From: Aquatica leii
Lineage: Eukaryota > Arthropoda > Insecta > Coleoptera > Lampyridae
NCBI GenBank assembly: GCA_035610365.1
Contig: CM069434.1
Location: 102,164,806 to 102,228,805, forward strand
Length of the DNA stretch: 64,000 nt
Direction of reading: 5' to 3'
This document shows, piece by piece, positions 1 through 12,047 of the stretch. A program made the translations under genes and the position numbers. Below the pieces are notes generated by a model, which saw nothing but the letters and a program-made list of their open reading frames with translations, ran no database searches and was not told where the DNA came from. Within the stretch, counting starts at the first letter, position 1. Each line of letters begins with the position of its first letter.

Positions 1-156
1 TAAGTGTGTTACACTTGCAACATTCTTTTCAACGATGGGGGTGCAAAATGATCATCCACCACGTAATACGCAAAAAAAAGAAGGAGTAGTACATAATTAT
101 CATTGTATCACACAGATGGCAATACTCGTACACAAAACAATATATAACCACATACC
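1..156 (-). repeat. 3' LTR of BEL/Pao element 1
   Basis: Nearly identical to 4511-4668. The first two bases (TG) lie outside the window. The inner edge differs by one base (ATACC against ATACA). On the minus strand it follows a short purine tract, AAGGAGAGCGG. Confidence 0.85.
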
Positions 157-320
157 GCTCTCCTTGAAACATCTAATAGTAAGAAGTTTCAAAATATGAT
201 GCCTTGGGCAGTTTTCATCGATGCAATTCGAGTAATTCCATCAAGACCAGGATGGATATCAACTACTCGCCTCAAGCGCCATCGTAGAGGAGGCACCCCA
301 TCTTCCTTGATAAGGACTAA

Positions 321-973
321 TTAGTCTGTGCATAATGAGCCAATATTGTTGATCCATTTCGTACGTTGTTGCAATTCGCTAATGTATTCACGATGCCACC
401 TGGTCCAAAAGTGCTGAACAATTTGTTGCAAGCTTTGGAATTGAATTAAACGTGATGTGGGTATTGCGGCTATATTTAAGTCGGGAACAGCAACCATTGA
501 TCTCCCAATCATGAAGTGAGCTGAAGTCAAATGTGAGAGGTCGTTTAGATCGGCGGAAAGTGGTGATAGAGGCCGCGAATTTAAAATAGACTCTATTTGA
601 ATCAGTACTGTGAACATTTCTTCATAAGTGAGCAACGCATTGCCAACTACCCGCATTAAATGATGTTTGCGCGTACTAACAAGGGCTGAACTACGTTAGG
701 AGAAGCATGAAAGCAACGTAGGTACGAGTGGACAATATTTCTTGCTAACGCCTTTCCACGTGTCGGCCAGTATCTTTCTCGTATTGAAAAGAGTAGCAGC
801 TGAGGACCTGCATGCATTAATTGAATATGTTCGCGCTCCAAAAGTAACTTTGTCATAGTATGCGACCCATCAAGAAGAATACGGTGCATTTTTTCAAAAT
901 CGTAATTAGAGTTTTGTAAACGACCATCTACGCGCACAATCCCTTGATGGTCAATAAATGGGGTTAAGTTCAA
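321..973 (-). pseudogene. BEL/Pao integrase, C-terminal and zinc-binding parts
   Basis: Two adjacent minus-strand blocks. The upstream block (656-973) has the H2C2-type zinc-binding segment that precedes the integrase core, including a lineage-typical RYWPTRGKALAR stretch followed by an RCFH where other copies have a CxxC. The downstream block (321-656) has the ILNSRPLSPLSAD and HFMIGRS signatures of the Pao integrase C-terminal (DUF5641-like) region. The catalytic core between them is missing, because the first block runs almost straight into the second. Function in life would be cDNA integration; this copy is dead. Confidence 0.8.
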
Positions 974-1259
974 AATTGAACTTTTTGCACTGATCTGTTT
1001 TCCAATTTTTTTATTTCTAAATGGAATGATTCTAACTGAGCTATTTTAATTAAACAAGTATGAGTTCTACTGATCTCATCCATACTAAGGAATGAATTAC
1101 GGCGAAGCATCCCTCTATTAGAAGCATTATGAATGAATCAGAAACAGTAAGCAATGACTCTCTCAAGTTTTCTCAAATTAGAAAATCGTTTGAAAGGAAT
1201 AGTAAAATTTTCGATTTTTAAAAAAATTCTTGTATTATTTTTTAATTCTGGAAGGCTGT

Positions 1260-1860
1260 CTTCTACTGGATCTCAATTGGGTTAAAGAGATTCAGTTAAC
1301 AGTAAGAATGTACGGGTGAAATTCCTCTTGACAATAAATCCGGATTTTCAGCAGTGGGAACATGCCACCAAGTAGCATTTCTAGTGAGAGTTTATATTTC
1401 CGTTACCCTATGAGCAACAAAGGTCTTTAGCAAGTGAGGACAGGTTTTTATCCATCTTAGCACAATGGTCAAATCATCCATAAAAAACAGAAATTAATTA
1501 GAAGATTTAAAAAATTCAACACTTTGTTAACCAAACGCGCAAGAAGTAGTGATCCACAGATTTCTAATCTGGGTATTGTTAAAGACTTTAGTGGCGCAAC
1601 CTTTGCCTTGGAGCATAAAAGATTATATACAATTTTTGCGTCTGCATTAATAGAAGGAAGGTACACGGAGGCTCCGTATGATTGAGAACTAGCCTCTGAA
1701 AACCCGTGTAATTGAACGGACTTGTAATCACGGCAGATAGGATGACGAGGTATCTTTAGACTGCTCAGATTCGTAATTGATGCTCGACATTGTAGCCATT
1801 TCTGATGTAAATCCAAAGGAATCGATTCATCCCAGTTCAATTTTTCAAGTCATAGTTGTT
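1260..1860 (-). pseudogene. BEL/Pao RNase H region
   Basis: The minus strand encodes HGFSEASSQSYGASVYL, the Pao RNase H start in which the first acidic residue (usually FSDAS) has become E, followed by SLTIPRLEICGSLLLARL. After a frame break it continues near 1270-1470 with text like VLRWIKTCPHLLKTFVAHR and NATWWHVPTAENP, which is the end of this domain in BEL/Pao elements. Stops interrupt the segment. Confidence 0.75.
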
Positions 1861-1893
1861 GCAAAATTAATTTTAGAATTATTGTACATGGAC

Positions 1894-2659
1894 TTAGAAG
1901 ATCTGAGTAGTTTCAGATAAAATCGACCTCTTGGTAATCTTAGTGCAGCATAATGAAGGAATCACAAAAATTAAATTATCAGTGTCAGCCTGTAACGATA
2001 AACCGAGAGTTTTTGTAGATTCATATTTTCCAAATGTTATCAGATTTGGATGTACCTCAAATGAATTTACGTGATTTAGCACTCGTGGGTCGTTTGAGAT
2101 CTATTTGCAGATATTCGCGCATGAATGAGACGTATTCAGTTCGCATTCGCTCATTGCGTGAGAGACGTTTTTCCAATTCAAAAAATGACCTTTTTGCTGT
2201 TTGATAAGACACGCCCAATCTAGATGGCGAATCTTTTAAAGGAAGACGAACTATAAATCGTCCAGAAGAATCTCGTTTGGTATTTATAACAAAGTGGTTT
2301 TCGCATTCTGTCTCTTCAATAGACAGAGGTTTTTTATGAGTAATTTCCTCAATTTCCCAAAGCTTAGATAACTGATCTTGAATAGCAGCAGAGAAGTGAC
2401 AACGGACTTCATTCTGTAAAGAGGGAGCACTTCAAATTGGACCACTGACAATCCAACCAAACCTAGTTTTTTGTAACTTTGGTTGACCAGGTTCAAGTGA
2501 AATCTGATCTACACATAGCAAATCGTAAAAGCATGCTGCGCTAAGAAGAATATCAATAGAACCAGGTTTCATAAAATTTGTATCAGCTAATGTGATATTA
2601 CCTAGAATTTGAAGGTGCTCTGTTTTAACCTCCACGTTAGGCAGAAATCCCGTAATCAT
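1894..2659 (-). pseudogene. BEL/Pao protease end and RT remnant
   Basis: At 2432-2659 the minus strand encodes the end of the Pao aspartic protease (DUF1758), with DILLSAACFYDLL and TRFGWIVSGPI. At about 2090-2430 another frame gives the protease-RT linker and the start of RT (LWEIEEIT, RDSSGRFIVRLPLK). At 1894-2082 a third frame holds the distal part (KTLGLSLQADTDNLIF). The RT palm with its YXDD box is absent, so an internal deletion removed the catalytic centre. Confidence 0.75.
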
Positions 2660-3105
2660 CGGTATTATTAGGCATGAAATTTTTAAATGATATTCTTTAT
2701 GTTTTGCCCTTATTCACATTTTTTATTAAGTTTTAAGCGATTGAATAAATTTGCAGTTATGTAATTACTTTGACTTCCCAAATCAAGCAATGCTCTAACA
2801 AGATGAAATTGGCCATCATTATTAGCAATTTTAACAACGGCTGTAGACAAGAGAACGTTGTTAGAAGCAAACGAAGACAAAATTAAATTACGTCCGACTT
2901 TATCTGAGATAGTTGGTTGGATGGTGCAGATATATCACCGTCTAAATGAAGCAATGAATGGTGTCTGCCTTTACAGTAACGGCAGCTAAATCGCGATTTA
3001 GGTTGTCCTCTTTGGCATAATTAATTCGATTGTTTACAGGCAACGATTTAAACTTTTCACAGCACAAAATTAAATGAACGTCTTTGCAATTTGTTTGCTA
3101 AGCAT

Positions 3106-3900
3106 TTAGGATACATCGCGTGAATGCATAGGCTTTCCTGTGTCATTTGCAACTGCTTCAGCTATACTAGCCTTCAATTCAAGAAAATCTAAAAATTCGG
3201 AAATTGTAGGAGAGTTGTTGATGCCTTTGGACGCTTCCCAGTCTAATTTAGTGCTTGAATCTAAATTAGCGACTAAATAGTGGATAATAATTACTTCGCC
3301 TAACTTATCTTTAGGAACAGGCAATCTTAAAAACTTTACATGCTGCATTGTATTATCGATATTTTTTCTAAATTTAGCTGAGGATTCCTTAATGTTGTTA
3401 TCGACGGAAAAAAAAGCATTGATGTGATTTCTAATTAAACCCCGTTTGTCGTTGTGCCGCTGCAAATTATATTCTACGTATTATTGTAATTTTCCACAGA
3501 AGTATTTTGCGTTTTAAACATATCAGCAGCTTTGCCGACTAAACTGGCTTTAAGATAATTAAAATTTTGAATATTTTGCAACGCATCGTTTTTATTTATT
3601 AAGCTTTTGACAGTATCCCAAAACTCAATCTACGCTTGGTGTGAGCCACTGAATTTTGGAATATCTATCGCTGGCAAACGGAAGTATGATGTTTAATTAT
3701 CGCTACTGTTTAATGAATGATTTAAATTCGTAGCTTTTTCAGATTTTTCGCGCAACAATATTTCGACTTTGGCGTCAACTGAATAATATCTCGCATCGAA
3801 TGACTCATGTTCAACGTATTCAGGTTCAGGCTCTTTCGACTCGCATTTTATCTGTGTTTGTATCGTGTCGAATGACTTCATTAAATCTCTGAAAGTTTGA
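3106..3900 (-). pseudogene. BEL/Pao gag (DUF1759) fragments
   Basis: The block 3106-3465 encodes SVDNNIKESSAKFRKNIDNT and LVANLDSSTKLDWEASKG, which match the DUF1759 gag region of BEL/Pao polyproteins. A short upstream block (3693-3881) is acidic and probably the gag N-terminus or linker. Frame breaks separate them. The 3900-4510 stretch between gag and the 5' LTR has no readable domain. Confidence 0.65.
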
Positions 3901-4510
3901 TAACGCTTTCCAAATTCCGTTTTATGTTTAATTGTAATTTCCGCGACATCGTTTGGTAAGGTTTAGATAAACTTTTCAAACATGGTTAATTTTCGTTTGA
4001 TGACTGCGCGTTCAACTTTTAATGATTTCATTGTTAGGGCCATTATACGGCAAATATTTAATTCCAAATAAAGCAATAAGCAATTTTAAAGGAAACGATA
4101 AAAATAATCCGTGATGACGAATAAAGCAAGCAAGTGACGTCACTAATACCGTTAAGGGTTTTATTGTGTAGACAACGTTTGAAAATAAAAGGCGCAATTT
4201 TTATATTAATACTTAAATTTGATGTAACTGTAAGTTAAAGGCATGAACTTCAAATTTATGGAATTTAAAATCAATGATGACGCTGCAGAATAAAGCAAAA
4301 TATTTTTTATACGATTTAGAAATGCATTATATTAGGAAATAAAGTTAGCAAAGGAAATTCACATTTCTCGACGGGAAACTTGCGTAATTTGCACTTTCTT
4401 TAGATAATTTTAAAATAATCTTACTCGAAAGACCATGTTGGCAATTGGGTTTGATTTAAGCAAATCACTCATCAATTAAATACATTTCATTACTAATTAC
4501 AAAACAAAAA
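3901..4510. other. Non-coding leader of BEL/Pao element 1
   Basis: AT-rich sequence between the gag remnant and the 5' LTR. I see no coding match and no convincing tRNA primer-binding site next to the LTR edge. Confidence 0.5.
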
Positions 4511-4668
4511 TGTAAGCGTGTTACACTTGCGACATTCTTTTCAACGATGGGGGTGCAGAATGATAATCCATCACGCAATACGCAAAAAAAAGAAAGGGTA
4601 GTACATAATTATCATTGTATCACACAGATGGAAATACTCGTACACAAAACAATATATAAGCACATACA
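4511..4668 (-). repeat. 5' LTR of BEL/Pao element 1
   Basis: 158-bp direct repeat of the window start, running TGTAAGCG to CACATACA on the plus strand, so it has the usual TG...CA ends. Confidence 0.85.
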
Positions 4669-6475
4669 AGAGTAAACACTACACGAGCTACCGCTGTCAA
4701 CTAAACACTTGAACTTGCAGTCATTTAAAAGCACGGTCGTAATGTACGGATTTTCTTTACACTTGTCAATATCAAAGTTTTTGTTGTGTTAACATTTTGA
4801 CTTTGCCGTTTCTTTTTAGGGCAGTTTCTCTGTATATGGCCCAACTGATGATAGTTGTAACACTCCACTATAGGTTTTGGATAATCTCTAGCAAGATGTG
4901 TTCCTTCACAATTGTAACATTTCGTACTTGCCTTTGCGTCTAATTTAGTTCCTGTACTTGGTTGTTTGTCAAACGACTGTGTTCTAATGACGTTGCGGAT
5001 AAGGTGGTTTATTTGTCTGGTCGCCTCAATGCGAGAATGTCCGCCGCATTTTACCTAGTGTACTCAGGTACGAATAAAATTTGTTTGTATTTTTCGTCAG
5101 TAAAGCTCCCAATCAGGGCCAAATTTATGGGGAGGGGGGGGGCAAAAGAGGCAATTGCCCCGGGCCCCCCTGGTAGAGGGGCCTCCTCGCGGACTGCAAG
5201 TGTCTTGACAGGTTGTGTGTGCTATAATTCGTGTTCGTCACGCGGTCCTCGAGTCTGGACTACCATGAAATGAATTTGTTTAAAACTTACGCCTGCACGA
5301 AGAACATAGCAAGATCATCTACACTCTCCTCAGATAAGTGGCATTTTTCTTGTTAACACAAGTGCTAGATAATATACTGATGTAGGTGCCTTTTTTTGTT
5401 ATCGTGTCGACTACATGACTACATCCTATTTAAATCTGAGACATAACATTTAAACTAATCAGTGTTGCCCGACTGTCAGCAAAAAAAATTATGGTCGGCG
5501 TCGGAGCGCATCGAAATTGTACATTATCGTACGATGACCTGTTTTGTTTAAAATTGCAGCCCCCAACTTACCAACATCATGATTTTTTATGAGTACAAAT
5601 TTTGTTTACAAAAAATAAATATGTATAATATGTAGGTAGTACTTAATAAAAGAAAACAAAACATATTTCTACAAAATGACAAATATATAAGACAAACAAA
5701 TTACATAATCAGCTGTTATTCTATATTTACTTCCTCAAAAATCAGTTCGTCACCCTGGTCTACTGACTTACTGACTACAAGGGTCTGGATTTGTATTGAT
5801 AATTTTTTTGCTTTCGTACAAATTGTAACATTATGTCGCTAGGTTCAAAACTGACACACCTCGTTATTAACCGAACTTGGCGTTTAGTTTCAATTAGATA
5901 GAAAATTGTCTTTCACAGCTAGCACTAGAAAATAATAGCGATTCGAATTTGGAATACCTTGCAAAACTAAGAACGTGACCATGCCGAATCGGCAGAACGT
6001 TTATCAAATTAAAAAGCTAGTATTACGTAGTAAGTATGTACCTCTATCAGTAATTTGACTCCGACAGAAGATAATTTTCTGTACAGTGCTGTTTTACTCT
6101 TTTACTAATCGTTTACTTATGTTTAATTATTTTCTTTATGTAAACGTTTAATACTAGATTGCTAATATTTAATTTGTGCTACGTTGTTAAACTTCTTACT
6201 GTCATAAGTTGTTGTTCGCAGTTCGGGCGATCCCGTCGATCAAGACATACTCCGCATTATAATAGATTTGTCTTTTACCTTAGAGCAACTTTACATTTAG
6301 ACCTTGCTTGGAATAGACGTAAGACGTCATTTCGGTTCAGACAATCTAGACCAAAAGTCATCGTGACCCTGACAGCTATATCCTAACTTGGGAAAATCTT
6401 ACAATTTATTATTGAAGTATTTTATATAAAAGTTTAAAGTACAGAATTTAGAAGCTAGAAAAGACAGGTTCAGTA

Positions 6476-9118
6476 ATGCCACGGAAAGTTCCACTATCTG
6501 GAGCTCAGAAGAGAAAAGCCTTTAAAGAAAGGAATGAGAAAAATGCTGCTGTCTTGGCAAAAACACAACGCTTTACAGAATTTTTCTCTGCAGCAAAACT
6601 GGAATGCATAGAAATTAATGAACAACCAGCGCTATATATCCCTTGTAAAGAACCACCGTCACTACCATGTGCATCTGCAAAAAACGAAAGTAACATATCA
6701 AATCAAGATATTAAAGGTGTTGGTTCATCACCTCTTTCAGATACTTCAGACATGGATAGTCAATCATTATCATATGGTCCAGATCCAGCTACTTGGTTTC
6801 CTATTGGAGTAAAGCTTGTGTCTTTTTGGTCAAAATCTGCTATGATGCATCAAAACAGAAGTGACTCTGATTCCTATCCAGAATCTCGACGTCATTATCA
6901 ATCAGGTCAAAGTCAGGACAAGTTGCATGGGCATTATCGTTATTTCAAAAATTCAATGTTTTACACTAACCATGACAACGGAGAACAGCATTTGAGAAAG
7001 TGGCTCATTTACAGCTCATCAAACGGCACAGTTTACTGCTTTTATTGTACGTTGATGTCCAGCAGATCTGACAGATTTTCCAGAGAGGACGGCTTTAATG
7101 ACTGGAAAAAAGCAGAGGAAAAAATGAAGACTCACGAACGAAGCCAAGGCCACCGAGATTCTGTGCTGAAGTTTAATTTTCGATGTAGAGAATCTTCTCA
7201 TGTTGACAAAGTGTTTGAAAAGCAAGTGCAAGAAAATAAGAAATACTAGACTGAAATATTGCGTCGCGTTGTAGCCGTGATAATTTTTCTAGCTGAGAGA
7301 GGCATGGCATTTAGGGAAGGTCAAGAGATCATAGGTATTATGGAACTTATTGCACAAATTGATCCGTTTCTGATGGGTCACCTTAAAGAATTTGGCAATC
7401 CTGGAAGTGGTTAGCAGTCATACTTATCACCAACCATATATGAAGAAATTATTTTGCTGGTGGCAAAGCAAGTTAAGAATTATATTGTGAAAGAACTTAA
7501 AACTGCCAAGTACTTTTCAGTTTCCGTTAATTCAACACCAGACCTGGCTCATGACCAGTTAACAGTCATTGTGCGATATGTTGTTTCTGGGAAGCCCGTA
7601 GAAAGGTTTTCAACTTTCCCACAGGCGGGCTCTCACAAAGCTGAAGTACTAGCTACATCTCTTCTGGAATTTCTAGAAAAAGAAGGTATTGATTTTGACA
7701 ACTGAAGAGGACAGTCATACGACAATGTCAACAATATGTCTGGACGCTACACAGGAATGCAAGCCAGACTCAAGGATAAAAACCCAGTAGCCGTTTTTAT
7801 TCCCTGTGCAGCTCACTCATTGAATCTTGTTAGACAGGCTGCTGTCTCTTGCTGTGTTGAAGCTGTTAGTTATTTTGGCTTCATACAGAGGTTATACATC
7901 TTTTTTTCTGCGTCAACACACAGATGGGCAATTTTAACGAAATCTTTAGAAGGGAATAAAAGAATTCTAACTGTGAAGTCATTGTCTGACACTTTTTGGT
8001 CAGCAAGAGTTGATGCTACTGAAGCCTTTGTAGAAGGATACAACCAAATTCAAAATGCCCTCAGAGATATTGAAAGTGACTTGGAGCAAACACCTGAAGC
8101 AAGACATAAAGCCCGGACATTAGCAGATAAAATGAACAACCTCGGAACTGCTCTGATAGCCAATTTTATTCTGGTGCGCTTTAACAGCACAAATAAAGCT
8201 TTTCAAGGAGTTGAAATTGATCTAAAGAAAGTGGTAGATTTAACTGATTCTCTGGAAAGGTTTCTAGAATCACCTTCGTAATAGGTACGAAGAGCTGAAA
8301 TTTGCCAGGAGCTTTTGTAGAAACACAGATTACAAAGCCGCTACAAGCAGACCAAGAAAGATAAGCAAACGTTATGATGCGATGCTCATCAGCATCAGAA
8401 GTTGCCCTCTCTCCTCAAGAAAAATTCAGATGTGGAACTTTCAATATCATTTTAGATCAGCTGTCTGTGGCCTTACAAGAACGTAGAGTAGCATACCAAT
8501 CAGTATATGACAAATTCAAAGTAATCATTAACATTACAAAGCCGCTACAAGCAGACCAAGAAAGATAAGCAAACGTTATGATGCGATGCTCATCAGCATC
8601 AGAAGTTTCCCTCTCTCCTCAAGAAAAATTCAGATGTGGAACTTTCAATATCATTTTAGATCAGCTGTCTGTGGCCTTACAAGAACGTAGAGTAGCATAC
8701 CAATCAGTATATGACAAATTCAAAGTAATCATTAACTTATGCAGTCTATCAGATGCAGAGTTACGAAATAAAGCTGAAAACCTTACAACTGCCTTCCCTC
8801 GTCATTTCAGTTATGTGTTCATAGAAGAAATAGTTTAGTTTGCAGCTTTTGCCAAACTTAGGTCTTGCTGATACCTTCCCTGGTGTTAATGTAGCTCTTA
8901 GAATATATTTGAGCATGATGGTCACTAAATGTTCAGGAGAGAGATCGTTCAGCAAACTGGCGTTAATAAAGAATTATTTGAAAACTACGATGACCCATGA
9001 ACGATTAAGTGCTCTTTGTCTACTGGATGTAGAAAGCAGTGTTCTAAAGATGATGCAATTTGAAGAGTTTATTAAAGATTTCTCTGATGCCAAGTGTAGA
9101 AAAAAAGATTTTTTGTAA
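6476..9118 (+). pseudogene. hAT transposase (TTF/ZMYM-like type), multiply broken
   Basis: A plus-strand transposase starting MPRKVPLSGAQKRK. It has a TTF-type zinc-finger region (RKWLIYSSSNGTVYCFYCTL; HERSQGHRDSV), a DDE/RNase H-fold middle (YFSVSVNSTPDL; CAAHSLNLV; DTFWSARVDA), and the hAT C-terminal dimerisation domain (SGERSFSKLALIKNYLKTTM). The first frame is interrupted by in-frame stops near 7247, 7412 and 7703. Around 8277 the frame shifts, shifts again near 8375, and again near 8838 before the dimerisation domain. A 204-bp tandem duplication also lies in the coding part. Not functional. Confidence 0.9.
8329..8736 (+). repeat. 204-bp tandem duplication inside the hAT transposase
   Basis: Two head-to-tail copies, 8329-8532 and 8533-8736, starting ATTACAAAGCCGC. 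They differ at one position I could see (GTTGCC against GTTTCC). The unit equals 68 codons, so by itself it does not change the frame, but the transposase domain is repeated. Confidence 0.92.
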
Positions 9119-9650
9119 ATTGTAAATATTGAAGAATGCTAGATTACATCTTATTTGACAAATTTCGTGAATTGCCATACATCTCAATTTCTGTGTTTAA
9201 GGGGCCCACCGAATTTGAAGTGCCCCGGGCCCCCCAAGGTCTAAATCTGGCACTGCTCCCAATAACGGCGTCAATTAACAATGTGTCGGGAATAATTAAT
9301 TTTAGGGTTTTTAGTTTATCTAATTTGTTAAAGCAGTACTCGCTGAAGTTTTGACCGACGTGTGTCTCGTACAATGCATCTTCTGGAAGTAGTTTGGCCA
9401 AAGGTAGTAGCCTGCTAAACTGCTTTACTATAAGCTTTTTTATATTTTTACAGCTTGCAGTTAAATAATCTTGTAAGTCATACCATCTTCTGGCTAACCC
9501 AGTAAGTCTGTTAGCTAGTTCGACAACGGTTAAATCTTCCCACTTGTAGATGTAGGAACTGGATGTGGAGCTTGAACTTGAATTGTCATTTGAACTAGAA
9601 CTTGATGACGACGATGATGAGTCTTGACATTTTCTCTACTATTCTTTTGG

Positions 9651-9931
9651 CTGGCGTTTGGCCGAGGTTTTGTATGATTTTCTAAGTAATAATTCTCCTT
9701 ACAAGTTTAAGGTATTTAATTCACGAAAGTTTACAAAATACTGCCTTATTTTAATTTAACAATCAGAATGCAAAATCAGCTAATTCACACAGAAATCTTG
9801 ACTTGAAGTTTTTTTCTTATTTTGTAAAGAAAAACCGATTAATGTGTAATGGTAACCTTTATTAATATTTTAAATTAAGATTAGATTTCATATAAACTAA
9901 TAAAAATATAAAAATAAAATGTAAACATAAA
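9651..9931. other. AT-rich non-coding stretch
   Basis: Between the gag fragment and the piggyBac coding region. Nothing recognisable beyond several TTAA sites; none is followed by the terminal sequence proposed for the other end of the piggyBac element. Confidence 0.5.
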
Positions 9932-11617
9932 TTAGTGAGGGCAACAACTATTACATATTATTGTAGTTTTTTTCTGGCAATGTTGTTTACATACAAAGAG
10001 TTTGCACTTTTCACATGTTTCCGAACATTTTTTGTCATTTGCTCTTGGACGTATCTTACAACGACCTCTTTTTGGGCGAGCGATAGCTTCGTCTTGCGGT
10101 CCCACTTCCTTTGGTTCTGTGTCTGCCAAAACCATCGCTATTGCATTCTGCACATGTCTTGGTAATCCTTGAAGTGTACGTTTTTTGATATGTGGGATTA
10201 CTAATTCAAACCCAAGTTTCTGCAAAAATAATCTCCTTCGGGATGTTTTCCCTTTTTCAAAATTTCCAAATTTCGTAGTGTATAGAATAAATGCATTCAT
10301 GGCAGCAAAATCAAGGAAATTGAAAAATAGAACAAGAGGCCAGCGATTTGTATTTCTTCTGCACGAGTATTCCTTCACTATTTTATCGACGCTGTCCACA
10401 GCTCCTTTGCAGCTATTATAGTCCAAGATAACTTGCGGTTTGTAACTGAGGTCTTCTTCGGACAATTCCAAATCTTGGTGTTGCGTTGAAAGTAGCATAA
10501 CGCTTCTATATTTTTTAGGTACGTAAGATACTAAAATTGTGTCTTCACCATATAGAATTTCGCTTGAGTATTCTGCTCGATTTCTTTTTGGCAAAAATTC
10601 TTTTGGTATTTCTCTACGTGTTTTACGAATTGTTCCGGTCAAGGTTTTTGATTGCTGCAGTAGCTCCTTCGCCAAAGACATAGAAGTAAAAAAATGATCT
10701 GTGATAATACCAAAACGATAAAATTGTGTTTTACCTTGTTCCCGTTCTGGAGCGTTGTCTACCATTCCAGTATATATTTGGAAATTCCAGCAATATCTGT
10801 TACTAACATCGCATAAAGCCCAGATTTTAATTCCGTATTTATCTGGCTTCGACTTCATATACACTCGAAAGGGACATTTTCCACGGAAAGAAACAAGTTG
10901 TTCATCAATACATACTTCAGCATTAGGGTTATTCGATTTTTTGCAATTTGCAGCGAGAATATCGTGAATGTTACGAATAGCTGCTAATTTATCTGTTGCC
11001 CGTCGTTCTTCTCGGGTGTCCATATTGTCAAATCGAATGTATTTCAAAAGGTCTCTCATTCGATTACGAGACATTGCAGCACAAAAAATTGGTCTGTCGA
11101 GAGACATGTATTTCGTACTCCACAGCTCCAATATTGGTTTTTGGCGTGCTTTCAAACCACCAGCTAGAAGCAGTAATCCAAAAAATGCATGTAACTTATT
11201 CGTATCTACTGGCTTCCACGTATCGCCTACAATTCTTCTAGCTCGAATGTTTGTTTCTCTAAGTATTATGTCCATAATGTCATTCGAGATAAATTAATGG
11301 AAAGCATCTAGGCATGTTGAAATTTGTTCACTGAATTTTGTTAATCCTGGCGGTGTTTTTAGAATATTTCGCTGATTTCGTCTTCTAACATGAGGCTTAT
11401 CTTTTTTCCATATGGAACCATCTTTACCCACCAGTAAATCTTTATCATTGGGCGAATTATCATCACTGTCATCGTCTTCCAAACTTTCAATCGGGTTTAC
11501 ATCAGGTACACTTACTTCTTCAAATTCGACATCACTATCGTCAGATAAAATTTCATCTTCAATTTCATTCAGTAAATTAATATTGCTAGCTATTTCTTCC
11601 ACTTCACCCTGAGACAA
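9932..11617 (-). pseudogene. piggyBac-family transposase, one nonsense codon
   Basis: Two minus-strand segments in the same frame, 107 and 447 aa, are separated by one TAA at 11294-11296 where a Leu codon is expected; together they give about 560 aa, normal for piggyBac. The first part is acidic. In the 447-aa part, D124 (VCIDEQ), D193 (TDHFFTS, where family members have TDNFFTS) and the DYNSCKGAVDSVDK box with D285 and D294 mark the DDD catalytic domain. The segment between GMVDN and TDHFF is about a dozen residues shorter than usual. The C-terminus has the Cys-rich finger (CEKCKLFVCKQHC; CNSCC). Apart from the stop it looks young. Confidence 0.92.
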
Positions 11618-11826
11618 ATATTTTCTAGCAATAATTCAACAACAACTATTTCCAATCAAATGTTATAACACAGCAGACACACTTTTCCACTGATTCGAAC
11701 AAACTCACCGAATGTAATGACTAAAGACGGAATGGTAGTAATCATGATTCAGACGAATAACACGTTGAAACACGTTGAAACAAGCAGATTAGATGACAAA
11801 TGCAGACAAAATATTAGAATTACATT

Positions 11827-12047
11827 TTAGAACGTCGGTTACCAAGTGGGGTCAAATATGACCCTAACGACAATATTTTTTACGTCGCAAAACATATAAA
11901 AATTGAAAAATTTGTTATATATTATTAAACATTGTTGAAAGAAACTCAGCTAAATAAATATTGGAACAGTAAAAAAAACTTACGAAAAGACAACAAAAAC
12001 AACACGTCTGGAGTCAAAAAATACCCCAATGGTAATCGGAAGGTTAA
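11827..12047. repeat. Candidate 5' terminus of the piggyBac element
   Basis: Upstream of the transposase the motif CGGTTACCAAGTGGGGTC (near 11833) and its diverged inverted counterpart ending GGTAATCGGAAGG (12031-12043) form an inverted pair, as terminal and subterminal repeats of piggyBac elements do. TTAA at 12044-12047 follows directly. I found no matching terminus at the other end, so this is a proposal. Confidence 0.4.

Larger units (their letters stand above)
1..4668 (-). mobile_element. BEL/Pao LTR retrotransposon, decayed (element 1)
   Basis: Two direct repeats of 158 bp bound an internal region that reads gag, protease, RT, RNase H, integrase on the minus strand, the usual BEL/Pao order. 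The window opens two bases inside the left repeat, so the left target-site duplication cannot be checked; the right flank begins agagt. The coding part is in short blocks with stops and frameshifts, and the RT palm is largely missing, so the copy cannot be autonomous. The internal length (4.35 kb) is short for the family, in agreement with deletions. The element lies beside, and may have inserted into, the gag fragment that starts near 4680. Confidence 0.88.
5114..9255 (+). mobile_element. hAT DNA transposon, complete ends, dead
   Basis: The ends are imperfect inverted repeats: CAGGGCCAAATTTAT on the left, and CAGTGCCAGATTTAG read inward from the right. They are flanked by an exact 8-bp duplication, CTCCCAAT, at 5106-5113 and 9256-9263. 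An 8-bp TSD and a CAGNGCC terminus are standard for hAT. The coding region on the plus strand is a broken transposase of the zinc-finger MYM/TTF type. The element lies inside a retroelement gag whose reading resumes on both sides. The 5114-6475 part is a non-coding 5' region in which I saw no gene. Confidence 0.93.
4680..9650 (-). pseudogene. LTR-retroelement gag split by a hAT insertion
   Basis: Reading down the minus strand, 9264-9640 encodes a serine-rich stretch, then a retrotrans_gag-like region (ELANRLTGLARRWYDLQ; FSEYCFNKLDKLKTLKL; DTLLIDAVIGS). The frame is cut exactly at the hAT target-site duplication and resumes at 5105 with FTDEKYKQIL. It then runs to two zinc knuckles at about 4800-4930 (CYNCEGTHLARDYP and CYNYHQLGHIQRNC). 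The first knuckle is one residue short and has lost its last Cys. Several stops are present. No pol was found; the BEL LTR begins just downstream. Class (gypsy or copia) is not certain. Confidence 0.7.

Noticed and set aside
4962-5273. 103-codon plus-strand open stretch over the left hAT border
   Set aside because: It crosses the TSD and terminal repeat of the hAT element and is antisense to gag, so it cannot be an old gene.
9935-11612. Several plus-strand open stretches opposite the piggyBac transposase
   Set aside because: They are antisense shadows of a recognisable transposase.
11838-11855. Palindrome GGGTCAAATATGACCC as an operator or nuclear-receptor-like site
   Set aside because: It is better explained as part of the subterminal repeats of the piggyBac element.
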